A stretch of DNA of 64,000 bases from CAVRJC01 sp963721435 (lineage in GTDB: Bacteria; Actinomycetota; Acidimicrobiia; IMCC26256; DASPTH01), in assembly GCA_963721435.1 (NCBI GenBank), contig CAVRJC010000006.1, positions 124,001 to 188,000 of the forward strand, written 5' to 3'. The position numbers were made by a program, and so were the translations under genes. The notes under the pieces are model-generated. The model was not told the DNA's origin. It searched no databases and saw only the letters and a program-made list of their open reading frames with translations. Of this stretch, positions 34,764 to 42,490 are shown in pieces; the stretch's first letter is position 1, and the number at the start of each line of letters is the position of its first letter.

Positions 34764-35375
34764 TCAGCGAGTGTCGCGCAGTTCGTCGAGGGGTACCGGC
34801 GGGCGGGGGCGCCCGACGTAGGTGGGGTCGGGGCTCCCCACCAGGATCATGGCGTGGGGGAGCCACTCGGGATCGAGGTCGAGCGCGTCCCGTGCCGCCT
34901 CGGGGCAGAAGATGGGCGCCGCCACCCAGCACGACGCGTAGCCCGCATCGGCTGCCGCCAGCATCAGGTTCTCGACCGCGGCACCCAGGGAGAGCAGGGC
35001 CATGCCCCATTCGGCCCGCTGCCGGTCGGCGTCGGGGTAGCGGTCGAGGCCGTCCCACGTGAGGCACCCGAGCACGATCGACGGCGCCCCCGTGATCTTC
35101 CGGTGCGAGGCGTCGACGAGCTCGTCGACGCGCGCGGTCGGCACGCCGTCGCCGGCGAGATCGGCGCGCCAGCGCCCACCCATGCCCCGCGCGAGCCGCT
35201 CCTTGCCGTCGACGGTGTCGACGACGACCCACCGCCATGGACGCGAGTGATGAGGCGCGGGCGCGGTGCACGCAGCTTCGACGAAGCGGTCGAGCACGTC
35301 ACGCGGCACCGGCTCGGGCAGGAACGCGCGGATGGATCGCCGCGCCTCGATGAACGCGGGAACGCGTGAGCCCAC
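34764..35375 (-). CDS. nitroreductase-family protein, equivalent of the FbiB C-terminal domain
   Basis: 203 aa. An FMN-binding nitroreductase fold: RRSIRAFLPEPVPRDVLDRFVEAACTAPAPHHSRPWRW, LLSLGAAVENLMLAAADAGYASCW and VGRPRPPVPLDEL. In mycobacteria this domain is fused behind the F420 gamma-glutamyl ligase (FbiB) and reduces dehydro-F420-0. Here it is a separate frame, starting with GTG 35375 just 3 bases after the ligase stop. The pair works out to a split fbiB, so the role is inferred from position and similarity to the fused domain. Confidence 0.88.
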   Translation of the reverse strand: MGSRVPAFIEARRSIRAFLPEPVPRDVLDRFVEAACTAPAPHHSRPWRWVVVDTVDGKERLARGMGGRWRADLAGDGVPTARVDELVDASHRKITGAPSIVLGCLTWDGLDRYPDADRQRAEWGMALLSLGAAVENLMLAAADAGYASCWVAAPIFCPEAARDALDLDPEWLPHAMILVGSPDPTYVGRPRPPVPLDELRDTR

Positions 35376-35378
35376 GGC

Positions 35379-36089
35379 TCAGCGGAACATGTCGTCGGCG
35401 GGCGCGCGGATCAGCTCGCGTACCGAGCTCTCGTGGAACCACGCAGGGTCGAGGCCGCGCACGATCGCGACGGGCACGCCCGCGGTCTTGCCCATCACGA
35501 GCTCGGCCGCGCCGGCGATCTCGTCGGCGATCGCGATCTCGGTGACGAGCAACTCGCGGCCTTGCGTGTCGGTCGTGCCCCGAAGATCGAGCATCGCCGC
35601 GATCCCCGACACGCCGATCGCGACGTCGGTCTGCCCCCGCCGCCACGCGCGCCCGAAGGTGTCGGAGATCACGACGCCGACTTCGACGGCGCGCGCCGCG
35701 CGCAGGCCGTCGCGAACCCGCTTCGCCGACTTGTCGCCGTCGACGGGCAGCAGCGCGGCGTACCCCTTGTCGATATTGGAGATGTCGATCCCGGCGGCCG
35801 CGCACACGAAACCGTGCTTGGTCTCGACGATGAGCGAGTCGCCGCGGCGGCGCAGCACCCGTACCGACTCCGACTCGACGAGCTTGCGGCGCGCGTCGCG
35901 GTCGTCGGGATCGATCTCGACGACGCGACCCTCGACCTTCGACACGACCTTCTGGGTGACCACGATGCAATCGCCGTGCTGCAAAGGCGTGTCCTGGGCG
36001 TCGGCGGCGTCGGCGATGAACGTCGCGAGCACGTCACCGGCACGGACCTCGGGGATGCCGTGGAGCGGCACGAGGGTGAGCGAGTTCAT
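35379..36089 (-). CDS. fbiB: coenzyme F420-0:L-glutamate ligase (CofE/FbiB N-domain)
   Basis: 236 aa. It adds gamma-linked glutamates to F420-0 using GTP. CofE motifs: LVPLHGIPEVRAGD, GDCIVVTQKVVSKVEGR, a Lys/His stretch ETKHGFVCAAAGIDISNID, VVISDTFGRAWRRGQTDVAIG and ADEIAGAAELVMGK. The length matches stand-alone archaeal CofE, not the ~450-aa fused FbiB of mycobacteria. ATG 36089 lies 2 bases after the fbiA stop, and the nitroreductase domain follows 3 bases after its own stop. Confidence 0.94.
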   Translation of the reverse strand: MNSLTLVPLHGIPEVRAGDVLATFIADAADAQDTPLQHGDCIVVTQKVVSKVEGRVVEIDPDDRDARRKLVESESVRVLRRRGDSLIVETKHGFVCAAAGIDISNIDKGYAALLPVDGDKSAKRVRDGLRAARAVEVGVVISDTFGRAWRRGQTDVAIGVSGIAAMLDLRGTTDTQGRELLVTEIAIADEIAGAAELVMGKTAGVPVAIVRGLDPAWFHESSVRELIRAPADDMFR

Positions 36090-36091
36090 CG

Positions 36092-37027
36092 CTACGCCAC
36101 CGCGGCCAGCGTGTCGCGTGCGAGCGCGGCCGCGACGCGCGCGTCGATCATCAACGTCTCCGCAACCTGTGCGCGCATCCCCAACGCGCGGATCTCCTCG
36201 GCACGTGACGCGTCGACGGTGTCGAGCACGAACGCGCCACAGAAGTCTTGGTACAGGCGCGCGACGCCGACGCACGACGGCTCGAGCCCGAGATCGGCGA
36301 AGAGCCGATCGGCCGGGCCCTTCACGGCGGAGCCGGCGATGAGCGGGCTCACGGCGACGACCCGGTCGCGCGCGGCCATGAGCGCGTCGCGCACTCGGGG
36401 GATCGCGAGGATCGGGCCGACCGAGAGCACCGGGTTGGCGGGGCAGACCACGATGGTCTCCGCGGCGGCGAGTGCCTCGAGCACTCCCGGGGCCGGCCGC
36501 GCGGCATCGGCGCCGTCGAACCGGACGTCGAGCACCGGGGGCTCGCACCGCTCCCGAACGAACCACTCCTCCATCGCGAGCTCGACGACGCCGGTCTCGC
36601 TCGAGGCGGTGATCCGGGTGGGCACGCGGTCGTCGGTCATCGGGAGCAGGCGGCACGGGAGCCCCCAGGCGGCGGCGATCTCGGCGGTGACCGCCGACAG
36701 CGTCGCCCCCGACCGCAGGCGCTCGGTGCGGAACAGGTGCGTCGCAAGGTCCTTGTCGCCGAGCCCGAACCACGTGTCGACGCCGTAACGGGCGAGGGCG
36801 CCGAGGGCGGCAAAGGTCTCACCCGCCAGGCCCCAACCGGTCTCGGGATTGTTGGCCCCGGCAAGGGCATAGGTCACCGAGTCGAGATCGGGGCAGACGA
36901 GCAGGCCGTGGAACCAGTCATCGTCGCCCGTGTTCACGATCACCGTGACCTCGCGCGGATCGACCACGTCGAGCAGGCCGCGGAGGAAGCGGGCGGATCC
37001 CACGCCACCGGCGAGCGCCACGATCAT
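36092..37027 (-). CDS. fbiA: 2-phospho-L-lactate (phosphoenolpyruvyl) transferase for F420
   Basis: 311 aa. CofD/FbiA joins the phospholactyl/enolpyruvyl moiety to the deazaflavin Fo. Signatures: MIVALAGGVGSARFLRGL, VNTGDDDWFHGLLVCPDLDSVTYALAG, GWGLAGET, WFGLGDKDLATH and VVCPANPVLSVGPILAIP. It is first in the fbiA/fbiB/nitroreductase run. TACCTT lies 6 bases before the ATG on the minus strand, so the operon message is probably leaderless. The downstream order fbiA then fbiB is the same as in mycobacteria. Confidence 0.95.
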   Translation of the reverse strand: MIVALAGGVGSARFLRGLLDVVDPREVTVIVNTGDDDWFHGLLVCPDLDSVTYALAGANNPETGWGLAGETFAALGALARYGVDTWFGLGDKDLATHLFRTERLRSGATLSAVTAEIAAAWGLPCRLLPMTDDRVPTRITASSETGVVELAMEEWFVRERCEPPVLDVRFDGADAARPAPGVLEALAAAETIVVCPANPVLSVGPILAIPRVRDALMAARDRVVAVSPLIAGSAVKGPADRLFADLGLEPSCVGVARLYQDFCGAFVLDTVDASRAEEIRALGMRAQVAETLMIDARVAAALARDTLAAVA

Positions 37028-37033
37028 GGTGTG

Positions 37034-37039
37034 AAGGTA
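37034..37039 (-). promoter_or_regulatory. -10 box TACCTT before fbiA
   Basis: TACCTT, 6 bases, then the fbiA ATG on the minus strand; leaderless arrangement. Confidence 0.4.
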
Positions 37040-37071
37040 GTGGAGCGCCCGGAAGACCGCCGCTCGTGACC

Positions 37072-37100
37072 AGGGGTCGCAAGGGGTCGCGCAGTACCCT
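37072..37100 (+). promoter_or_regulatory. tandem 10-bp repeat and -10 box before the GT2 gene
   Basis: AGGGGTCGC occurs at 37072-37080 and 37082-37090, one helical turn apart. TACCCT follows at 37095-37100 and the ATG is at 37111. The repeat covers the expected -35 region, so it may be a regulator site or an unusual -35. Confidence 0.35.
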
Positions 37101-37110
37101 GGCACCCCTG

Positions 37111-40100
37111 ATGAGCACGGAGGAACCCCCCGACGGGCCGATTCTCCCGGTGCCCTCCGAAGCCGTCGAGCCGGTCGCCGAAGCCCCCGTCGAAACGTCA
37201 GTCGTCGACGAGCCGGTTGCGGGCGAGCCAGTTGCCGACGAGCCAGTTGCCGACGAGCCGGTCCCCGAGGAAGTCGTCGACCTGTCGGCGGTCTACCCGC
37301 CGGTCGCGGCGATGGTCGTCACGCGCAACCCGGGGGACTGGTTCGACGACTCGCTCCGCGGCCTCGCCGAGCAGGACTACCCCGATCTCACGGTGGTGGT
37401 CGTCGACTGCGGGAGTCAGGTCGATCCCTCGTCGCGGGTGGCCGAGCTGTCGCCGGGCGCGTTCGTCCGCCGCCTGCCCGAGACGGCCGGTTTCGCGGAG
37501 GCGGCCAACGAGGCTCTGCACGGAGTGGAGGGCGCGACCTTCCTGCTCGTCTGCCACGACGACGTCGTGCTCGCTCCCGACGTCGTCCGCACGCTGGTCG
37601 AGGAGGCGTACCGCTCGAACGCCGGGATCGTCGGGCCCAAGCTCGTCGCCGCCGACGACCCGGGCGTGCTGCTCGACGTCGGTCGGGCCATCGACCGCTT
37701 CGGCGCCCCGTACACCGGGATCGAGCCGGGGGAGATCGATCAGGAGCAGCACGACGGCGTGCGCGACGTCTTCTACGTCACGAGCGCGGCGATGCTCGTG
37801 CGCGCCGACCTCTTCGCCGCGCTCGGCGGCTTCGATCCCGCGACGTTCCCCGGCGCCGAGGACCTCGACCTCTGCTGGCGGGCCCGGCTCGCGGGCGCCC
37901 GGGTGCTGGTCGCGCCCGACGCGCGTGTCTCGCACCGCGAGGCGGCGGAGGAGCGGGCGCGCTCCGACCGACCCGACGACGTCGCCATCGCGCGCAGCCG
38001 GGTGCGCGTGCTGCTCACGTCGTACTCGCGCGGCACGCTGCTGTGGCTCATCCCGTTCGGGTTCATGGTCTCGATCGTCGAAGCGATCGGTGATCTGCTC
38101 ACCGGGCACCCGCGCCGCGCGCGTGCCGGCATCACCGCGTGGTTCAGCAACGTGTTCCACTTCCGCCGCCTGCGCGCCTCGCGCAAGCGCGCGCAGGCGT
38201 CGCGGCACGTGCACGACCGCGACCTGCGCGAGCTCCAGGTCGGCACCGGCACGCGGCTCAGCGCGTGGTTCAACCACCACGTGCACAGCGATGGCCGTTT
38301 GCGCTCACTCGGCGCCGCGAGCCGGAGCGCGGTCGACAGCGTGTCCGACAGCGTGCGCGCCCCCGCCACGATCGCGTTCATGGTGTTCCTCGGCCTCGTG
38401 CTGTTCGGGTCGCGAGGCCTGATCTCGCACGGCGTCCCGGCGATCGGCACGTTCGGGATCTGGCCCGGCATCGGCGACCTGTTCAACTCGTTCGGCTCGG
38501 CGTGGCGGTACACCGGCCTCGGCTCGCCGTCCGCCGCGCCACCTGCCTTGGCACTGATGGGCGGCCTCGGGACGGTGCTCTTCGGCGCGGTCTCGCTCGG
38601 TCGCACGCTGGTGGTGGTGCTCGCGATCCCACTGGGCGCGTTCGGGGCGTACCGGCTCGGGAACCGCATCATCGGCATCCGCGGGCCCGCGCTCGCGGCC
38701 GGGCTCGCCTACGGCATCAACCCCGCGCCCCGGAACGCGATCTCGGAAGGCCGGCTCGGCCCGCTCGTGCTGTTCGCGCTGTTGCCGTTCCTGCTCGACG
38801 CCACGGTGCGTCTCGCGAGCCACGCGGGCGACACCGGTGTCGACGACCCGAACGCGACGCGTCGGCGCGGGCGACTCCTGCGGCTTTCGGTGCTCGCCGC
38901 GCTCCTCGGCGCGTGGTTCCCCGTCGGGCTGGGGCTGTTCGTGCTGGCGGCGTTCGCACTCGTGCTCGCGATCCCGATCGCAGGTGGCATCAAGCTCGCG
39001 TCCCGCGCACTGGGGCTCGCGATCGTCAGCTCCTTGCTCGGCATCGTGCTCTTGTTCCCGTGGCCCCTCGCGTACGCGCGCAACGACGTCGATCCCGCGT
39101 CACTCGGCTTCGCGTTCCGCACGCCGAACCTCGACCTCGACAACATCCTGCGGTTTCACTCCGGCACGCAGGGTGCGGGCTGGGCGATGTGGGGCCTCCT
39201 GATCGCGGCCGCGGTGCCGTTGTTCACCGCAACCGGCCCGCGCCTGGCATGGGCCGCGCGTGGCTGGATGCTCGCGCTGCTCGGCTGGGCCGCGGTGTGG
39301 GTCCCCGCCCGCTTCTTCCCCGACGTGTCGGTACCGGCGCCCGAAGCCGGCCTCGCCGTGGCCGCGCTCGGGCTCGCGATCGCGCTCGGCATCGGCGTCT
39401 CGGTGCTCGTCGACGGCATCCGCACGTTCCGGTTCGGCTGGCGCCAACCGGCCGCGATCCTCGGCGGGCTCGCGCTCCTGCTGCCCGTCCTCGGCTTCAC
39501 CGCGGACACCTTCAACGGTCGGTGGCGAGCGCCGAGCGACGACTGGACGCAGACGCTCGCGTTCACGCAGTCGCTTGCCACCCGTGGTCAGTTCCGCATG
39601 CTCTGGGTCGGAGATCCCACGGTGCTCCCGCTCGATCCGGTGGTGCTCGACGACGGCACCGGCTACACGCTCACCCGGAACGGGCCCGGTGACGTGACCG
39701 AGCAGTGGCGCGCGCCCCAGCACTCGGCCGACGATCTCGTCGAGCGGGCGATCGAGCTCAGCGAGGCGGGCCTCACCAACCGGCTCGGACGGATGCTCGC
39801 GCCGATGGGGGTGCGATACGTCGTGCTGCCGAGCACCCAGGGCACCGGCGGGGGGGCCAAGGCGCCGCCGTCACGCGCGCTCAGCACCTCGCTGGCGTCG
39901 CAGCTCGACCTCGCGCGGCTGCGCTCCGAGCCCGGTTTCGTGCTCTACGAGAACCTCGCCTGGATCCCACTGCAGGCCGCGGTGCCGGCCACCCAGTCCG
40001 GCGATGTGCCGGTCAACTCGGCCGACCCGACCCGCGCCGCGCTCGGCGTCGAGCTCACCACGCAACCGGTGGGGACGGCGCCGGTCGCACCGGGCACGGT

Positions 40101-40434
40101 GCTGTGGGCCGAAGCCTTCGACTCGCACTGGGCCGCGAGGTCGCGCGGGGCCGACCTGCGACACGTCGAGACGTTCGGATGGTCGAACGGATACCGGGTC
40201 ACGAAGACGGGCACCGTCGCGCTCGAGTACACGGACCAGTGGCAACGCTGGGCGTTCCTCGGCGGCGCGCTCGTGATCTGGCTCTTCGTGATCTGGCGCT
40301 GGCGCCGCACGCGCGTGCGCAAGCCTCGCCGTCGCGATGCCGAAGCTGCTCGCGATCGGCGTGAGCGCCGGTCGCGGCCGGATCCGCTCGCCGAAGTGCT
40401 CGACGAGGACGCCTTCTGGTGGGAGCGGGTGTGA
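37111..40434 (+). CDS. large GT2-family membrane glycosyltransferase
   Basis: 1107 aa. The acidic/Pro N-terminus includes a VADEP repeat. A GT2 catalytic domain follows (AAMVVTRNPGDWFDDSLRGLAEQDYP, donor Asp region VCHDDVVLAPD, GAEDLDLCWRARLAGARV). After about residue 400 come at least ten membrane helices, a large external segment (VRYVVLPSTQGT region), a last helix and a basic tail. Such GT2-plus-membrane proteins are found in actinobacteria next to F420 and mannose genes and are thought to build an exported glycan. The next gene overlaps as GTGA and is probably its partner. Confidence 0.87.
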   Translation: MSTEEPPDGPILPVPSEAVEPVAEAPVETSVVDEPVAGEPVADEPVADEPVPEEVVDLSAVYPPVAAMVVTRNPGDWFDDSLRGLAEQDYPDLTVVVVDCGSQVDPSSRVAELSPGAFVRRLPETAGFAEAANEALHGVEGATFLLVCHDDVVLAPDVVRTLVEEAYRSNAGIVGPKLVAADDPGVLLDVGRAIDRFGAPYTGIEPGEIDQEQHDGVRDVFYVTSAAMLVRADLFAALGGFDPATFPGAEDLDLCWRARLAGARVLVAPDARVSHREAAEERARSDRPDDVAIARSRVRVLLTSYSRGTLLWLIPFGFMVSIVEAIGDLLTGHPRRARAGITAWFSNVFHFRRLRASRKRAQASRHVHDRDLRELQVGTGTRLSAWFNHHVHSDGRLRSLGAASRSAVDSVSDSVRAPATIAFMVFLGLVLFGSRGLISHGVPAIGTFGIWPGIGDLFNSFGSAWRYTGLGSPSAAPPALALMGGLGTVLFGAVSLGRTLVVVLAIPLGAFGAYRLGNRIIGIRGPALAAGLAYGINPAPRNAISEGRLGPLVLFALLPFLLDATVRLASHAGDTGVDDPNATRRRGRLLRLSVLAALLGAWFPVGLGLFVLAAFALVLAIPIAGGIKLASRALGLAIVSSLLGIVLLFPWPLAYARNDVDPASLGFAFRTPNLDLDNILRFHSGTQGAGWAMWGLLIAAAVPLFTATGPRLAWAARGWMLALLGWAAVWVPARFFPDVSVPAPEAGLAVAALGLAIALGIGVSVLVDGIRTFRFGWRQPAAILGGLALLLPVLGFTADTFNGRWRAPSDDWTQTLAFTQSLATRGQFRMLWVGDPTVLPLDPVVLDDGTGYTLTRNGPGDVTEQWRAPQHSADDLVERAIELSEAGLTNRLGRMLAPMGVRYVVLPSTQGTGGGAKAPPSRALSTSLASQLDLARLRSEPGFVLYENLAWIPLQAAVPATQSGDVPVNSADPTRAALGVELTTQPVGTAPVAPGTVLWAEAFDSHWAARSRGADLRHVETFGWSNGYRVTKTGTVALEYTDQWQRWAFLGGALVIWLFVIWRWRRTRVRKPRRRDAEAARDRRERRSRPDPLAEVLDEDAFWWERV
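37210..37269 (+). repeat. four imperfect 15-bp tandem repeats
   Basis: Units at 37210-37224, 37225-37239, 37240-37254 and 37255-37269. The middle two are identical (GAGCCAGTTGCCGAC); the outer two vary. They encode EP-V-A-G/D repeats in the acidic N-terminus of the GT2 protein and are likely to vary in copy number between strains. Confidence 0.75.
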
Positions 40435-41994
40435 CCGAGCCCATCGTGCCGGGGGACCCGGCAGTCCCCGCGGCGCCCACGCCGCCTGCCGGTCCGGCTC
40501 CGCAGCGCGACGCGCGCGCGGCGGCCGTTCCGCGGTCCGGTGCTCCTCGTGATCGGTGCCGCCGTCATCGCATCGCTCGTGATCGATCAGTCGTCGGTGC
40601 TGCAACCAAACCCGCCGTCCGCCGCGACTGCCGCCGTGGCGATCGCCGCCGACCCGACGGTGCCGTCCGCCGGTGCGGTGTCGACGTCGTGGTACTGCGC
40701 GGAAGGGACGTCGACGGGCGACGGCCGCGCCGACGAGACGATCCTCATCGCGAGCATCGCCGACACGCCGGTCGACGCCACCATCACCGTGATGACCGGC
40801 ACCGACCCGACGGTCCCATCGGCCGCCGCGGTGTCGAGGCGCGTCCGCCTCGAAGCACACGAGGAGCTCGAGGTGCCGGTGTCGACCATCACCGCGGCGG
40901 CCGAGCCCGGAGTGGTCGTCGAGATCGTCGGTGGTCAGGCGATCGTGTCGCACGAGGTGGTCGGTCAGGGCGATCTCGCGGTCGAACCGTGCGCGCGCGA
41001 TGCGTCGACCGACTGGTACTTCGCGAACGGCACGACGGTGCGGGGCGCGCAGCAATTCATCGTGTTGTTCAACCCGTTCGGCGACGACGCGATCGTCGAC
41101 ATCTCGTTCCTCACCGACACCGGGGTGATGGAGCCGGACCAGACGCAGGGTGTCGTCGTCCCGCGCCGCTCCAGGGTGAGCGTGCCGGTGCATGACGCGG
41201 TCGAGCGGCAGGTGCTGGACGCCGCGCACGTGCACGCCCGTGCCGGCCGAGTGGTCGCCGAGCGCACGCAGCTCTTCGACGGCACGGTCTCCGACAACGT
41301 CCCGGTGCGCAAGGGCATCGCGCTCACGTTGGGCGCAGTGGCGCCCCAGCGGACGTGGGAGCTCGCGTTCGGTGACTCGGAGAACGGGGCCGACCAGTCG
41401 GTCGCGATCGCCAACTTCGGCGATCGTCCCACGTCGGTCGAGGTCGCGGTGCGCCTCGACAACGATCAGTCGGTGGTGCCGAAGCGGGTGAACGTGGACG
41501 CCCAGTCGGTCGTCACCGTCGACACCACCGCGCTCGCGCCGATCGGGTCGTCGTACACCGTGAGTGTGAACGCGAGAGATGTCGAAGGGCACAGTGCGCC
41601 CGTCGTCGCCGAGGCTCTGGCCTCGTGGCCACCGACCATCGGGACGCGCAGTGTCGGGGCATCGCTCGGCACGACGCGCACCGCGCGGCGCTGGGTCATC
41701 GCGCTGCCCGATCTCGGCGCCGGCACGAACGCGTTCGTGACCGTCGTGAACCCGGGGACCGCGCCCGTGACCGCCGCCCTCGTCGCGTTCCGCGCCGGCG
41801 ACACGCGCGGCCCGACCAGTGAGCCGGAGCTCGCCGTCCCGCCCGCGGAGTTCGGCACGTTCGACGCGACCGCGGTGACGGGGCGGGTGCTCGTGATCAA
41901 CGCCAACCATCCCGTCGTGGTCGCGCTCACGATCGTCGGTGACGCCGGCGCCTCCGTGAGCCCCGCGGTCCCCGATCCGTTCGCGCGGGGCTGA
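40431..41994 (+). CDS. exported beta-rich protein paired with the GT2 protein (DUF5719-like), one frameshift
   Basis: About 520 aa. GTG 40431 overlaps the GT2 stop (GTGA). A Pro/Ala-rich cytoplasmic stretch leads to a membrane anchor (VLLVIGAAVIASLVI). The outer part is built of repeated ~110-aa beta domains, each with a phrase like STSWYCAEGTSTGDGRADETILIAS or STDWYFANGTTVRGAQQFIVLFNP. An extra G near 40520 separates the start from the anchor; removing it gives DARARPFRGPVLLVIGA. The repeated WYC/WYF-G-T and N-P patterns resemble DUF5719 of actinobacteria. It is probably a surface partner of the glycosyltransferase; the function is unknown. Confidence 0.78.
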
Positions 41995-42014
41995 GCCGAC
42001 GCGATGGCGGCCCA

Positions 42015-42464
42015 ATGGGCGTGAGGCTGGCGATCGCGGTCGCGATCGCGGTCGTCGTCGGGCTCGTGGCGTGGCGCCTCCGCCGCCGTCGGCCCGAGCC
42101 GCCCCCTCGCGACGCGTATCCCGTCCCGCGACAGCTCGATCGGAACGACTTTCCCCGGCCCGACGCGCCCTGGCTGGTCGTGCTGTTCTCGTCGGCGGTC
42201 TGCCTGTCGTGTCAGGGCCTGCCCCCGAAGATCGCGGTGCTCGAGTCCGCCGACGTCGCGACGTGCGACATCGAGGCCGAGGCGCAAGGTGAGCTGCACC
42301 GGCGCTACGAGCTCTCCGCCATCCCCATGACGCTCATCGCCGACGCCGACGGCGTCGTCCAGCGCGCGTTCGTCGGCGCGTTCACCGCCACCGACCTCTG
42401 GGCCGCCGTCGCCGAGCTCCGCGCCCCCGGCTCCACCCCCGAGCCCGACCTGGGTCGAGTCTGA
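42015..42464 (+). CDS. membrane-anchored thioredoxin-like protein
   Basis: 149 aa. One N-terminal membrane helix (RLAIAVAIAVVVGLVAWRL) and a thioredoxin fold with APWLVVLFSSAVCLSCQGLPP, a CLSC redox motif instead of CGPC. The cis-Pro position is in YELSAIPMTLIADADG. Thioredoxins anchored this way act on extracytoplasmic disulfides. It follows the exported DUF5719-like protein, which has Cys residues that could be its client (inference). It is convergent with ftsH. Confidence 0.83.
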   Translation: MGVRLAIAVAIAVVVGLVAWRLRRRRPEPPPRDAYPVPRQLDRNDFPRPDAPWLVVLFSSAVCLSCQGLPPKIAVLESADVATCDIEAEAQGELHRRYELSAIPMTLIADADGVVQRAFVGAFTATDLWAAVAELRAPGSTPEPDLGRV

Positions 42465-42490
42465 CGCTTCGGGCCCGATCCGGGTAGCGA

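Noticed and set aside
37210..37269. CRISPR-like repeat
   Set aside because: Units are 15 bp, contiguous without spacers and in frame, so this is a coding tandem repeat.
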